The translations under genes and the position numbers were made by a program. Positions 8,310 through 17,832 of a stretch of DNA of 64,000 bases are shown here, piece after piece (positions within the stretch are counted from its first letter, which is position 1; each line of letters opens with the position of its first letter). This stretch comes from Streptococcus gordonii (GTDB taxonomy: Bacteria; Bacillota; Bacilli; Lactobacillales; Streptococcaceae): NCBI RefSeq assembly GCF_001553855.1, contig NZ_LQWV01000012.1, positions 310,001 through 374,000 of the forward strand. Direction: 5' to 3'. Under the pieces are notes generated by a model. It worked only from the letters and a program-made list of their open reading frames with translations. It did no database searches and was not told the DNA's origin.

Positions 8310-8339
8310 TTGACAGAATAGAAAGTGGCTAGGTATACT
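8310..8339 (+). promoter_or_regulatory. Sigma-A promoter of the small membrane protein gene
   Basis: TTGACA at 8310-8315 and TATACT at 8334-8339 with an 18-bp spacer, 28 bp upstream of the start at 8368. Confidence 0.7.
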
Positions 8340-8367
8340 ATTTTAAAAAAGAAAGAATGAGATTGTT

Positions 8368-8739
8368 ATGAAGTCGAATAAATTGTTATTGGTAAATGGA
8401 ATTACCAGTATCTTAGGAGGTCTCTTAATCCTTTACGCTTCTTCTGAGAGATGGGACTGGAAAATAGTTGATTTAGTTCCCAAACTGGTCGAAAACTCTG
8501 GTTGGGGTGGCTTGGTAGTATTAATAAGCCTGCTGTTTTTGGCGCTTTCTATTGTCGGAATGGCTCATTATAGCGAAGACTCAAGAGTCAATAAGACCAG
8601 CCATAAGCTACTCTTTTTTGCATCTATTGTTGGATTTATCCCTTTTTTGGGTAACTTCGCTGGCCTTTTATCTATAGGGGGAGGAGCTCCATACCTTTTA
8701 GATTTGCCGAGATTTAAGAGTGATGAAAAGGCTGAGTAA
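8368..8739 (+). CDS. Small membrane protein of unknown function
   Basis: A 123-residue protein with three or four hydrophobic segments (LLLVNGITSILGGLLILYA near the N-terminus, LVVLISLLFLALSIVGMA, LFFASIVGFIPFLGNFAGLLSIGGG) and a short charged tail. I do not recognise a family; the pattern is that of DUF4064-like four-helix proteins. It is transcribed alone from a clear promoter at 8310-8339 and ends at the 8791-8834 terminator. Confidence 0.7.
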   Translation: MKSNKLLLVNGITSILGGLLILYASSERWDWKIVDLVPKLVENSGWGGLVVLISLLFLALSIVGMAHYSEDSRVNKTSHKLLFFASIVGFIPFLGNFAGLLSIGGGAPYLLDLPRFKSDEKAE

Positions 8740-8790
8740 GCTGTGTCGCGTCCACTTTTTCTCATTCAAAGAGCTCAGAAAATGATGGCG

Positions 8791-8834
8791 AAATAAGAAA
8801 AACCAGCGAGAAAATCGCTGGCTTTTCTTATTTT
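8791..8834. terminator. Terminator after the small membrane protein
   Basis: A long stem (AAATAAGAAAA-CCAGCGA paired with TCGCTGG-TTTTCTTATTT) with loop GAAAA, A-rich and T-rich at its ends. Confidence 0.85.
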
Positions 8835-8838
8835 GAGT

Positions 8839-8855
8839 TATAGTTTTTGATTATA
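8839..8855. promoter_or_regulatory. MET-box 1 (MtaR/MetR-type site)
   Basis: The 17-bp sequence matches the streptococcal MET-box TATAGTTNNNNACTATA except for one base (ATTATA for ACTATA). It lies 164 bp upstream of metE. Knowledge of LysR-type MtaR/MetR sites in streptococci supports the call. Confidence 0.65.
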
Positions 8856-8921
8856 CCAAACAATAATTTCAATCAATGTCAGTTGTAAAATAGGGTTTTC
8901 TAATGATCGAAACAATCGGGA

Positions 8922-8938
8922 TATAGTTTTTGACTATA
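8922..8938. promoter_or_regulatory. MET-box 2 (MtaR/MetR-type site)
   Basis: A perfect TATAGTTNNNNACTATA site 81 bp upstream of metE and 83 bp from MET-box 1, about eight helical turns. The pair should bind a LysR-type methionine regulator that controls metE and metF. Confidence 0.8.
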
Positions 8939-9018
8939 TCAAAATTAGGGAAATTCCAATTATACAGAGGGTGGATTTTCTGATAAGATAAAATCAAGAA
9001 AAATTTTGGAGGACACAT

Positions 9019-11271
9019 ATGTCAACAACTATCATTGGTTTCCCACGTTTGGGTGAATTCCGCGAATTGAAATTTACAACTGAAAAATACTTTAGAAAAG
9101 AAATCTCAGCAGACGAACTCTTGGCTGCAGCTAAAGAGCTACGTACTAAGCATTGGAATATTGTTAAGGAAAAAGGAATTTCTGAGATTCCATCAAATGA
9201 TTTTTCTCATTATGATAATGTGCTGGATACAGCTTTTCTCTTTAACGTGGTGCCGTCATCTGTGCAAGGCTTGGAATTGACTGACTTGGAGCGTTATTTT
9301 GCCTTGGCTCGTGGCTATCAGGGTGAAAAAGGGGATGTCCGTGCTCTTCCGATGAAGAAATGGTTCAACACTAACTACCACTACATCGTTCCTAAATTTG
9401 AAAAAGAAACTCAAGTAAAACTTGCTGGCCACAAGATTTTTGATGAATTTGCTGAAGCTAAAGAGTTGGGCTTGCTAACCCGTCCAGTAGTGGTCGGGCC
9501 ATTCACCCTCCTGCAAGTATCTGACTTTGAAGACGGTGTGGCACCGGCTGACTTTGTAGATGCCTTGTTGGCAGCTTATCAAGAAGTTTTTGCAAAACTG
9601 GCAGAGCTGGGTGCAAAGCGTATCCAGTTGGATGAGCCAAGCTTGGTCAAAGATTTGTCTGCAGAAGAAAAAGCTCTCTTCTTGGATCTTTATAAGAAGC
9701 TTTTGGCAGACAAAAAAGGCTTGGAAGTCTTGATTCAAACCTACTTTGGTGACGTTCGTGATATCTATTCTGATCTTGTAAAGTTGCCAGTAGACGCGAT
9801 TGGTTTGGACTTCGTTGAAGGTAAGAAAACTCTTGAACTTGTTAAAGGTGGCTTCCCAGCTGACAAGACTCTTTATGCAGGTATTGTCAATGGTAAAAAC
9901 ATCTGGCGCAACAACTACGAAAAGAGCTTGGCTGTTCTTGAGCAAATCCCAGCTGAAAACATTGTCTTGACAAGCTCATGCTCACTTCTTCATGTGCCAT
10001 TTACAACAGCTAACGAAGAATTTGAGCCAGCTATCTTGAATCACTTTGCCTTTGCAGTTGAAAAATTAGAAGAGCTTCGTGATTTGGATGCTATCCGCAA
10101 TGGTCAAGGAGATCAAGCTCTTGCAACAAACAAGGCTCTCTTTGCAACTGAACGTGTTGGTGAAAATGCAGAACTTCGTGCGCGCATTGCTGGATTGACA
10201 GACGCTGACTACACTCGTTTGCCAGCCTTTGCAGAACGTGAAGCCATCCAAGAAGAGGCTTTCAAACTTCCAGCTCTTCCAACAACAACAATCGGTTCAT
10301 TCCCTCAAACTAAGGAAGTTCGTGCCAAACGTTTGGCCTTCCGTAAGGGTGAGTTGTCAGCAGAAGACTATGACAAATTCTTGGCAGAGCAAATCGACGA
10401 ATGGATTAAATGGCAAGAAGAAGTTGGATTTGATGTTCTTGTTCACGGTGAGTTCGAGCGTAATGACATGGTTGAGTACTTCGGTCAAAACTTGTCAGGT
10501 TACCTCTTCTCTAAGAATGGTTGGGTACAATCATACGGTATGCGTGGGGTGAAACCACCAATCATCTGGGGTGATGTGACTCGTCTAAACCCAATCACTG
10601 TTAAATGGTCTAGCTACGCACAAAGCCGTACTGACAAACCTGTTAAAGGTATGTTGACTGGACCTGTTACCATCCTTAACTGGTCATTCCCACGTGAAGA
10701 CATCTCTATCAAGGATTCTACTCTTCAAATCGCTCTTGCTATCAAGGATGAAGTTCTTGACCTTGAAGCTGCAGGAGTGAAGATTATCCAAATCGACGAG
10801 GCTGCTCTTCGTGAGAAATTGCCACTTCGTCGTAGCGACTGGTACGAAGACTACCTTGACTGGGCAATCCCTGCCTTCCGCTTGGTACACTCTACAGTTG
10901 CGCCAGATACTCAAATCCACACTCACATGTGTTACTCAGAATTTACCGATATCATTCCAGCTATCGACAACATGGATGCGGACGTGATTTCCTTTGAAGC
11001 AAGCCGTTCAAACCTTGAAATCTTGGATGAACTCAAAGCGAAGAATTTCCAAACAGAAGTGGGGCCAGGGGTTTACGATATCCACTCACCACGCGTGCCA
11101 AACGAAGGCGAAATCGATCACACCATCGAAGCTATCCTTGCCAAAGTCCCAAGTAAGAAAGTTTGGATCAACCCTGACTGTGGTTTGAAAACACGTGGTA
11201 TCCCAGAAACTAAAGCTAGCTTGGTGCGTCTAGTAGAGGCAGCAAAAGCAGCTAGACAACACTTGAAATAA
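9019..11271 (+). CDS. metE: Cobalamin-independent methionine synthase
   Basis: A 750-residue enzyme that transfers the methyl group of 5-methyltetrahydropteroyl-triglutamate to homocysteine, the last step of methionine synthesis, in the cytosol. The N-terminus ([16 protein letters not shown]) and the repeated [13 protein letters not shown] near residue 425 mark the two halves of MetE. The C-terminal zinc/homocysteine site is visible as [10 protein letters not shown] and as [15 protein letters not shown] lies 7 nt before the start. Length matches the family. Two MET-boxes upstream and metF downstream make this the usual streptococcal metE-metF methionine operon. Confidence 0.97.
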   Translation: MSTTIIGFPRLGEFRELKFTTEKYFRKEISADELLAAAKELRTKHWNIVKEKGISEIPSNDFSHYDNVLDTAFLFNVVPSSVQGLELTDLERYFALARGYQGEKGDVRALPMKKWFNTNYHYIVPKFEKETQVKLAGHKIFDEFAEAKELGLLTRPVVVGPFTLLQVSDFEDGVAPADFVDALLAAYQEVFAKLAELGAKRIQLDEPSLVKDLSAEEKALFLDLYKKLLADKKGLEVLIQTYFGDVRDIYSDLVKLPVDAIGLDFVEGKKTLELVKGGFPADKTLYAGIVNGKNIWRNNYEKSLAVLEQIPAENIVLTSSCSLLHVPFTTANEEFEPAILNHFAFAVEKLEELRDLDAIRNGQGDQALATNKALFATERVGENAELRARIAGLTDADYTRLPAFAEREAIQEEAFKLPALPTTTIGSFPQTKEVRAKRLAFRKGELSAEDYDKFLAEQIDEWIKWQEEVGFDVLVHGEFERNDMVEYFGQNLSGYLFSKNGWVQSYGMRGVKPPIIWGDVTRLNPITVKWSSYAQSRTDKPVKGMLTGPVTILNWSFPREDISIKDSTLQIALAIKDEVLDLEAAGVKIIQIDEAALREKLPLRRSDWYEDYLDWAIPAFRLVHSTVAPDTQIHTHMCYSEFTDIIPAIDNMDADVISFEASRSNLEILDELKAKNFQTEVGPGVYDIHSPRVPNEGEIDHTIEAILAKVPSKKVWINPDCGLKTRGIPETKASLVRLVEAAKAARQHLK

Positions 11272-11327
11272 TCCTCCTCTAACACAATCGTTTATTTTTA
11301 TGGAGGGCAAACAGAAAATTTAAACCG

Positions 11328-11375
11328 GAGCTGACAATCCTGCAGAAATTGTTCCTGTAGGATTGTTCTCAGCTT
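11328..11375 (+). promoter_or_regulatory. Intercistronic hairpin between metE and metF
   Basis: Long imperfect stem: GAGCTGACAATCCTGCAG (11328-11345) pairs with CTGTAGGATTG and CAGCTT (11355-11375). No T-run follows, so it is not a normal terminator. It may adjust metF expression relative to metE or protect mRNA ends. Confidence 0.5.
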
Positions 11376-11408
11376 AGCGGTATATCACTGAAAGGAACTT
11401 TTTATTTT

Positions 11409-12263
11409 ATGGTTCGTCACCACACACCTAGTCTCTCATTTGAAGTATTTCCTCCCAATCCAGCAGTAGGCAATGAAAAAATAATCCAAGCTCTTCGGGA
11501 AATGCAGGATATTGCACCTCACTATATTAGTGTGACCGCTAGCAATAATAAATTTAATATAGAGGAGACAACGGTTCGTTTGGCTGACTTCATCTATAAT
11601 GATTTGAAGATTCCTACCATCGCTCACCTTCCAGCGGTCTATCTAACCAAGGAAATGGTCTCAGATACACTCCAGGCTTTGGACAAGGTTGGTGTGCATA
11701 AGATTTTAGCTTTGAGAGGGGATATTTTCCCTGATGTAGCACCCAAGGATGATTTTAAGTATGCGACTGACTTAATTGAGTATATCAAGGAAGAAGCACC
11801 GCACTTTGATATCATCGGAGCCTGCTATCCGGAAGGTCATCCTGATTCGCCAGATCGTGTTTCTGATATCAGGAATCTCAAGAAAAAAGTGGATGCTGGT
11901 TGCTCTAGTCTCGTCACTCAGCTGTTTTTTGACAATGATCGCTTCTATGATTTTCAGGAAAGATGTATTTTAGCAGGAATTGAAGTACCTATTCACGCAG
12001 GAATTATGCCTATTCTTAATCGAAATCAGGCTTTGCGTCTGCTTAAAACTTGTGAGAATATCAAACTTCCAAGAAAATTCCGAGCTATTCTGGATAAATA
12101 CGAGCATGATCCAGAGTCTCTGAAATCTGCTGGCTTGGCCTATGCCATCGACCAAATTGTTGATCTGGTGACTCAAGATGTAGCGGGTGTTCATCTATAT
12201 ACCATGAACAATGCTGCAACTGCCCATCATATTTACCAGGCAACGCATACATTTTTCTCATAA
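11409..12263 (+). CDS. metF: 5,10-methylenetetrahydrofolate reductase
   Basis: A 284-residue FAD enzyme that reduces methylenetetrahydrofolate to methyltetrahydrofolate, the methyl donor for MetE. Visible family blocks are SFEVFPPNPAVG at the N-terminus, ISVTASN, LALRGD, and GCSSLVTQLFFDND with HAGIMPI in the barrel. The length is normal. AAAGGAAC before the ATG gives a ribosome binding site. It lies 137 bp after metE, with a hairpin but no terminator between, so the two are probably co-transcribed under the MET-boxes. Confidence 0.96.
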   Translation: MVRHHTPSLSFEVFPPNPAVGNEKIIQALREMQDIAPHYISVTASNNKFNIEETTVRLADFIYNDLKIPTIAHLPAVYLTKEMVSDTLQALDKVGVHKILALRGDIFPDVAPKDDFKYATDLIEYIKEEAPHFDIIGACYPEGHPDSPDRVSDIRNLKKKVDAGCSSLVTQLFFDNDRFYDFQERCILAGIEVPIHAGIMPILNRNQALRLLKTCENIKLPRKFRAILDKYEHDPESLKSAGLAYAIDQIVDLVTQDVAGVHLYTMNNAATAHHIYQATHTFFS

Positions 12264-12269
12264 TATTAA

Positions 12270-12336
12270 CCCCCTATCCCTTATTTTTCTCAGACTGATT
12301 GATATTTAGCATGGTCTGGAAGAGAGGGGATTTTTT
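12270..12336 (+). terminator. Terminator of the metE-metF operon
   Basis: Imperfect stem with arms around CCCTATCCC...CTCAGAC and GTCTGGAAGAGAGGGGA, followed by TTTTTT at 12331-12336. Confidence 0.65.
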
Positions 12337-12391
12337 AGTCTCTGTAAGTTTTTATTTATGCATGTTCTTGGTTGTTTTTGATCTCGGAGTA

Positions 12392-12405
12392 TGAAATTGC
12401 TTACA
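12392..12405. promoter_or_regulatory. cre-like site upstream of xfp
   Basis: TGAAATTGCTTACA matches the catabolite-responsive element TGWAANCGNTNWCA at all positions except the central C, which is T. It lies about 75 bp upstream of the xfp -10 box. CcpA control would fit a carbon-flow enzyme. The rest of 12337-12718 is the promoter (extended -10 at 12477-12485) and a leader of about 230 nt. Confidence 0.45.
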
Positions 12406-12476
12406 TTTCTTATAAATCAGCTGAAACAGATTATTTTATATAAAGTTAATTAAATTGTTTCATATTCCAAAAAGTA

Positions 12477-12485
12477 TGGTAGAAT
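12477..12485 (+). promoter_or_regulatory. Extended -10 promoter of xfp
   Basis: TGGTAGAAT (TGn plus TAGAAT at 12480-12485) with an AT-rich upstream region and no strong -35. Transcription from here gives a leader of roughly 230 nt before xfp. Confidence 0.5.
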
Positions 12486-12718
12486 GGTAACATAGGAGTT
12501 TTAAATCTTATTGGTTAACTTCTTTTATATCACACCTATACTTCTACTAGATACAACCTCCTGACCCAATAGAGTATGGAAGTGAAAGAGGGAAAATTAA
12601 ACAGCTAAATGTTTTATTTTTTGCACTTTTCAGGGGAGATCTTGGGAGAGACCAGGTGTAGATTCATGTTTAGGGACTTAGCTATGGCTAATCAACCCAA
12701 ATAGAAAGGCGAGGAAAC

Positions 12719-15103
12719 ATGACAACAGATTATAATTCTAAGGCTTATTTAGAAAAAGTTGATGCTTGGTGGCGTGCTGCTAACTATATTTCAGCGGCTC
12801 AAATGTACCTAAAAGACAATCCACTTTTGAAACGCGATGTGGTAGCTAATGATCTAAAGGCTCACCCAATCGGACACTGGGGAACTGTTCCAGGACAAAA
12901 CTTCATCTACGCTCACTTGAACCGGACGATTAATAAATATGACCTAGATATGTTCTACATTGAAGGACCTGGTCATGGTGGTCAGGTAATGGTTTCAAAC
13001 TCATACCTCGACGGCTCATATACAGAGTTAAATCCAAATATTCCTCAAAACGAAGAAGGCTTCAAACATTTGTGCAAGATCTTCTCATTCCCAGGGGGGA
13101 TCGCTTCTCACGCGGCACCTGAAACACCAGGTTCTATCCATGAAGGTGGAGAACTCGGTTATGCCCTATCTCATGCAGCAGGAGCTATCTTAGATAATCC
13201 AGATGTGATTGCAGCAACTGTTATCGGTGATGGTGAAGGGGAAACTGGTCCATTGATGGCAGGTTGGTTGTCAAATACTTTTATCAACCCTGTTAATGAC
13301 GGTGCTATTCTTCCAATTTTCTATCTTAACGGTGGTAAAATTCACAACCCAACTATCTTTGAACGTAAAACAGACGAAGAATTGACCTTGTTCTTTGAAG
13401 GTTTAGGTTGGAAGCCTATTTTTGCTGATGTAACAGCTGTTTCAGAAAATCATGAAGCTGCTCATGCTCTTTTTGCGGCTAAATTGGACGAAGCAATCGA
13501 AGAAATTAAGAAAGTCCAAGCTGAAGCTCGTAAAGGATCAGCTGAAGAAGCAACTCAAGCTATTTTCCCAGTATTGGTTGCCCGCATTCCAAAAGGATGG
13601 ACTGGTCCTAAGTCATGGGAAGGTACTCCAATCGAAGGTGGTTTCCGTGCTCACCAAGTGCCAATTCCAGTAGATGCTCACCATATGGAGCATGTTGATG
13701 CCCTTCTTGATTGGTTGAAATCTTACCGTCCAGAAGAATTGTTTGATGAGTCTGGAAAAGTCTTGCCTGAAATCGCTGCGATTGCACCGAAAGGTGACCG
13801 CCGTATGGCTATGAACCCAATCACTAATGCTGGTGTTATCAAACCAATGGACACTGCTGATTGGAAGAAACACGCCCTTAAGTTTGAAACTCCAGGTGAG
13901 ATCGTGGCTCAAGACATGATTGAGTTTGGTAAATATGCTGCTGATTTGGTAGATGCTAACCCAGATAACTTCCGTATCTTTGGTCCTGACGAAACAAAAT
14001 CAAACCGTCTGCAGGAAGTCTTTACTCGTACTAGCCGTCAATGGTTGGGCCGTATGAGACCTGAATACGATGAAGCTTTGAGCCCAGCAGGTCGTGTTAT
14101 TGACTCACAATTGTCAGAGCACCAGGCTGAAGGTATGTTAGAAGGTTACGTCTTGACTGGTCGTCATGGCTTCTTCGCATCTTACGAATCATTCCTTCGT
14201 GTAGTAGATTCAATGGTGACACAACACTTCAAATGGTTGCGTAAATGTAAGACTCATACTACATGGCGTAAGAACTACCCAGCCTTGAACTTGATTGCAA
14301 CTTCAACAGTATTCCAACAAGACCATAATGGTTATACTCACCAAGATCCAGGTATCTTGACTCACTTGGCAGAGAAAACTCCAGAGTATATCCGCGAATA
14401 CTTGCCTGCAGATACAAACAGCTTATTGGCTGTTATGGATAAAGCCTTCAAGGCAGAAGACAAGGTTAACTTGATTGTTACTTCAAAACACCCACGTCCG
14501 CAATTCTACTCAGCTGAAGAAGCAGAAGAATTGGTACGTGAAGGTTACAAGGTTATTGACTGGGCTTCAACTGTGTCTAACAATGAAGAGCCTGATGTTG
14601 TCTTTGCAGCAGCAGGAACTGAGCCAAACTTAGAAGCTCTTGCGGCAGTATCTATTCTCCACAAGGCCTTTCCAGAGCTTAAGATTCGCTTTGTTAACGT
14701 GGTTGATATCTTGAAATTACGCCATCCATCTGTAGATGTGCGTGGACTTTCAGACGAAGAATTCGACAAAGTGTTCACAACAGATAAGCCAGTCATCTTT
14801 GCTTTCCATGGCTATGAAGGAATGATTCGTGACATCTTCTTTAACCGTCACAACCACAACCTTCGTGTTCACGGTTACCGTGAAAATGGAGACATCACTA
14901 CTCCGTTTGATATGCGTGTTATGTCAGAATTGGATCGCTTCCACTTGGCTCAAGATGCAGCAAATGCAGCACTTGGTGAAGATGCAGCTGTCTTCTCTGC
15001 TAAAATGGATGAGACGGTGGCTTACCACAATGCTTACATCCGTGAAAATGGTGATGATATCCCAGAAGTTCAAAACTGGAAATGGGAAAACATCAACAAA
15101 TAA
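12719..15103 (+). CDS. xfp: Xylulose-5-phosphate/fructose-6-phosphate phosphoketolase
   Basis: A 794-residue thiamine-diphosphate enzyme that splits xylulose-5-P or fructose-6-P with phosphate into acetyl phosphate plus glyceraldehyde-3-P or erythrose-4-P. Clear family blocks are [18 protein letters not shown], the IEGPGHGGQ and [15 protein letters not shown] substrate loops, the ThDP/Mg site [15 protein letters not shown], and the C-terminal [19 protein letters not shown]. The length is normal. The start follows GGCGAGG. It is monocistronic, with its own promoter, a long leader and a terminator. In streptococci acetyl phosphate from this enzyme also feeds acetate and, with pyruvate oxidase, energy yield in air. 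Confidence 0.97.
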   Translation: MTTDYNSKAYLEKVDAWWRAANYISAAQMYLKDNPLLKRDVVANDLKAHPIGHWGTVPGQNFIYAHLNRTINKYDLDMFYIEGPGHGGQVMVSNSYLDGSYTELNPNIPQNEEGFKHLCKIFSFPGGIASHAAPETPGSIHEGGELGYALSHAAGAILDNPDVIAATVIGDGEGETGPLMAGWLSNTFINPVNDGAILPIFYLNGGKIHNPTIFERKTDEELTLFFEGLGWKPIFADVTAVSENHEAAHALFAAKLDEAIEEIKKVQAEARKGSAEEATQAIFPVLVARIPKGWTGPKSWEGTPIEGGFRAHQVPIPVDAHHMEHVDALLDWLKSYRPEELFDESGKVLPEIAAIAPKGDRRMAMNPITNAGVIKPMDTADWKKHALKFETPGEIVAQDMIEFGKYAADLVDANPDNFRIFGPDETKSNRLQEVFTRTSRQWLGRMRPEYDEALSPAGRVIDSQLSEHQAEGMLEGYVLTGRHGFFASYESFLRVVDSMVTQHFKWLRKCKTHTTWRKNYPALNLIATSTVFQQDHNGYTHQDPGILTHLAEKTPEYIREYLPADTNSLLAVMDKAFKAEDKVNLIVTSKHPRPQFYSAEEAEELVREGYKVIDWASTVSNNEEPDVVFAAAGTEPNLEALAAVSILHKAFPELKIRFVNVVDILKLRHPSVDVRGLSDEEFDKVFTTDKPVIFAFHGYEGMIRDIFFNRHNHNLRVHGYRENGDITTPFDMRVMSELDRFHLAQDAANAALGEDAAVFSAKMDETVAYHNAYIRENGDDIPEVQNWKWENINK

Positions 15104-15107
15104 GATT

Positions 15108-15140
15108 TAAAAGGCTTGGAATTTTTTCCAGCCTTTTCTT
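15108..15140 (+). terminator. Terminator of xfp
   Basis: Stem AAAAGGCT-GGA / TCC-AGCCTTTT closing on a T-rich loop, followed by TCTTGTTG. Confidence 0.8.
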
Positions 15141-15327
15141 GTTGATTCGAGAAGTAAATTATTTAAATAAATCATAGAATAGTATTAGAATCTCTAATTA
15201 TTTCACAAGAAAAGGCTTTCAAATAAGTATATAATAGAAGAAAACTAGAAAACTTCACTAAAACAAGTTAATCTAAAGTGATAAAATCTACAGATTTTGC
15301 AATAAAAACCAGAAAACAGGGAGCTTT

Positions 15328-16170
15328 ATGACGAGAAAAATTATCTTTCTGGATGTGGACGGGACCCTTATCGACTATGATAATCATATACCGAAGTCTG
15401 CTGTACTTGCCGTTCGCCGAGCGCGGGAGAAGGGGCACCTAGTCTATGTCTGCACAGGTCGTAGCAAGGCTGAGATGCCGCCGGAATTTTGGGATATTGG
15501 CTTTGATGGTATGATTGGTGGCAACGGTTCTTATGTGGAGCATGAGGGGCAGGTTATTCTGCACCAGCTGATTCCGCGAGATGTCGCTAAGAGGCTAGTG
15601 GACTGGCTTCAGGAGCGGGGGCTAGAGTTTTACCTGGAGAGTAATAATGGCCTCTTTGCCAGCAGGGGCTTCCGCGAAGCAGCACGACCAGTGCTTCAGA
15701 CCTACGTCCTTGGAAAAGGTGCTAAGCCAGAAGAAGTCGTAAATATGGAGGCTGAAGAAGCCCTTCACGGCCTGGTCTATGGAGGAGAGCTCTATCGAGA
15801 CGACCTGAATAAAGTCAGCTTTATCCTTAAGAGCTACCAAGACCATCTGGACTCTAAGGTAGCTTTTCCTGAGCTTAAGGCGGGTACTTGGGGAGGCAAG
15901 GGGGAGCATGCACTCTTTGGCGACTTAGGAGTCAAAGATATTACCAAGGCGCATGCCATTGAGGTTCTGCTGAAGCATCTTCATGCTGATAGGTCGGATA
16001 CTCTGGCTTTTGGCGATGCCAAGGTTGATATTCCTATGCTGGACTATTGTCAGGTCGGCGTTGCTATGGGAAATGGCGGAGCAGAAATCAAGGCCATGGC
16101 CGATCTGGTGACAGACTCTGTCAGTCAAGACGGTCTCTACAAGGCCTTTGAAAAGTTAGAACTCATCTAA
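15328..16170 (+). CDS. Cof-type HAD superfamily phosphatase
   Basis: A 280-residue cytosolic phosphatase. HAD motif I is FLDVDGTLID (nucleophile Asp near residue 9), motif II is the Thr of VCTGRSK, and motif IV is LAFGDAKVDIPML. The large IIB cap domain between motifs II and IV marks the Cof/YbiV group, which acts on small sugar phosphates, nucleotides or cofactors. GGGAGC precedes the start. It is followed 11 bp later by two phosphoglycerate-mutase-like genes, so three small phosphatases are probably expressed together. Substrate unknown. Confidence 0.92.
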   Translation: MTRKIIFLDVDGTLIDYDNHIPKSAVLAVRRAREKGHLVYVCTGRSKAEMPPEFWDIGFDGMIGGNGSYVEHEGQVILHQLIPRDVAKRLVDWLQERGLEFYLESNNGLFASRGFREAARPVLQTYVLGKGAKPEEVVNMEAEEALHGLVYGGELYRDDLNKVSFILKSYQDHLDSKVAFPELKAGTWGGKGEHALFGDLGVKDITKAHAIEVLLKHLHADRSDTLAFGDAKVDIPMLDYCQVGVAMGNGGAEIKAMADLVTDSVSQDGLYKAFEKLELI

Positions 16171-16181
16171 AGGAGATATGA

Positions 16182-16778
16182 ATGATGGCAAAAACTCTTT
16201 ATCTGATGCGGCACGGGCAGACGCTTTTTAATCTGCGTCATAAGGTGCAGGGCTGGTGTGATGCTCCTCTGACCGATTTTGGTATTTATCAGGCCAAGGT
16301 GGCAGGGAAATATTTTAAGGATGCGGGTATTACTTTTGATGATGCATATAGCTCTACTCAAGAGCGGGCCTGTGATACCTTGGAATTGGTAACGGACGGT
16401 AAGATTCCTTATAAGCGTGTCAAGGGACTCAAGGAGTGGAACTTTGGCACCTTTGAAGGGGAAAGTGAAGACCTCAATCCGCCCCTGCCTTACGGAGATT
16501 TCTTTGTAACCTATGGCGGTGAATCACAGGATCAGGTGCAGGAGCGTATGGCGTCGACCATTCTCCAGCTCATGCAAGAGACAGATGGTCAGTCTGTGCT
16601 CATGGTCTCCCATGGCGGATCTATGGCTAATTTTGCCAGAGCTTGGCAGAAAAACTGGCGTCTGGATGATTTAGGTCACATGACCAACTGCGGTATCTTG
16701 AAGTTTACTTTTGAAGATGACCAATTTTACTTAGAAGAAGCCATTGGTCACGATTTTAGCGACTGGGAGGGAAAATGA
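16182..16778 (+). CDS. Histidine phosphatase (phosphoglycerate mutase family), copy 1
   Basis: A 198-residue protein with the catalytic LMRHGQT motif at the N-terminus and the second catalytic His in VSHGGSM. The size fits small GpmB-like phosphatases rather than the glycolytic mutase. Two adjacent ATG codons (16182 and 16185) are in frame after AGGAG; the second has the better spacing. It shares long blocks with the next gene (RHGQTxFN, YSSTQERAxDTLELV, KEWNFGxFE), showing a tandem duplication. Confidence 0.9.
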   Translation: MMAKTLYLMRHGQTLFNLRHKVQGWCDAPLTDFGIYQAKVAGKYFKDAGITFDDAYSSTQERACDTLELVTDGKIPYKRVKGLKEWNFGTFEGESEDLNPPLPYGDFFVTYGGESQDQVQERMASTILQLMQETDGQSVLMVSHGGSMANFARAWQKNWRLDDLGHMTNCGILKFTFEDDQFYLEEAIGHDFSDWEGK

Positions 16779-17386
16779 AAGATTTATATTTGATGCGGCA
16801 CGGCCAGACTTTTTTCAACCAAGAAGACTTGGTGCAGGGAGCTAGCGATTCTCCTTTGACAGAACTGGGGCAGGATCAAGCCCGGCAGGCAGGAGCTTAT
16901 TTGAAAGAGCGGGGCATTCGTTTTGGTCAGCTCTACTCGTCCACCCAGGAGCGGGCTTCTGATACCTTGGAACTTGTCTCTGGCCGGACCGACTATACTC
17001 GTCTCAAAGGTATTAAAGAATGGAACTTTGGTCTCTTTGAAGCCCAGCCTGAACGCCTGCAGCCGAAATTTCGGCCGGGAGCGACCTCTTTTGAAGACCT
17101 CTTCGTCCCTTATGGTGGAGAAGGTGTGGACCAAGTCGGTGAGCGCATGCTGGTCACTCTGACTGAGGTCATGGAGCAGGCAGGAGCAGAGCCAGTCTTG
17201 GCTGTTAGTCACGGCGGTGCCATGTGGGCCTTTTATCTCAAGATTGCAGCTCAAGCTCTGGATCCTAAGGTGCGCTTTGGCAACTGCGCCATCTGCCATT
17301 ACCATTATGAGCAGGGACACTTTAATCTGGCAGAAGTCATTGACCCGTTGACGGGTAGTGTGTATGAGTGTGAAACTTCTCTTTGA
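16775..17386 (+). CDS. Histidine phosphatase (phosphoglycerate mutase family), copy 2
   Basis: A 203-residue paralogue of the preceding gene, overlapping it by ATGA so that translation is coupled. Catalytic LMRHGQTFFN and VSHGGAM are present. The main difference is a longer insert near residue 90-105 (PERLQPKFRPGATSFE), near the substrate pocket in this fold, which suggests different substrates for the two copies. It is the last gene of the three-gene phosphatase operon, ending at the 17453-17486 terminator. Confidence 0.9.
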   Translation: MKDLYLMRHGQTFFNQEDLVQGASDSPLTELGQDQARQAGAYLKERGIRFGQLYSSTQERASDTLELVSGRTDYTRLKGIKEWNFGLFEAQPERLQPKFRPGATSFEDLFVPYGGEGVDQVGERMLVTLTEVMEQAGAEPVLAVSHGGAMWAFYLKIAAQALDPKVRFGNCAICHYHYEQGHFNLAEVIDPLTGSVYECETSL

Positions 17387-17452
17387 CTATAAAAAGAGAG
17401 AATAAGTACGGAAAAAGATCAGACTCAAGTTCCTTTTCTAGATATAAAATAC

Positions 17453-17486
17453 AGTCCTTAGAAATAATATTCTAAGGACTTTTTAT
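17453..17486 (+). terminator. Terminator of the phosphatase operon
   Basis: Perfect 11-bp stem AGTCCTTAGAA / TTCTAAGGACT followed by TTTTTATTT. From here to 17760 I see no gene or clear signal, only AT-rich sequence. Confidence 0.9.
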
Positions 17487-17760
17487 TTATCTCTCATCGA
17501 AAAGTGTTAAATGAAAATGAGAGTTAGATTATTTTCATATTGTAAACAGTCTCTTTAGTCCCATTTTTTTGAAATTGGCTTGTAGTTGATCTAGATTCTA
17601 TCTAATGGATTTGTAAATTTAAATGAGAGAAAAATAGCGAGAAATTCCTTATTTATGAGGCTTCTAAGGGGATTTCTGAACTAATTTCTATTATTTTTCT
17701 AAGATTAATTGTCAGAAATATTAATATTATATTACACTCATATATTTCTACTAATTTTCA

Positions 17761-17789
17761 TTGACTTTAAAACATAGAAAGACTACAAT
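17761..17789 (+). promoter_or_regulatory. Sigma-A promoter of the first subtilase gene
   Basis: TTGACT at 17761-17766 and TACAAT at 17784-17789 with a 17-bp spacer. The promoter sits where an alternative upstream TTG start would be, which supports the ATG at 17833 as the true start. Confidence 0.75.
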
Positions 17790-17797
17790 GAAGCCGA

Positions 17798-17811
17798 GGC
17801 AAGCGCTTACA
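17798..17811. promoter_or_regulatory. cre-like site in the leader of the first subtilase gene
   Basis: GGCAAGCGCTTACA matches the cre consensus at 12 of 14 positions, including the central AAGCGCTT core. It lies just after the predicted transcription start, where CcpA binding usually blocks transcription. Confidence 0.5.
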
Positions 17812-17832
17812 ATTTATATAGGAGGTCCAATT

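Noticed and set aside
9475..9945. 156-codon open frame antisense to metE
   Set aside because: Mirror of metE codon bias; no start signal, Cys/Phe/Gln-rich nonsense composition.
16784..17320. 178-codon open frame antisense to the second phosphatase gene
   Set aside because: Antisense shadow with no ribosome binding site and no family resemblance.
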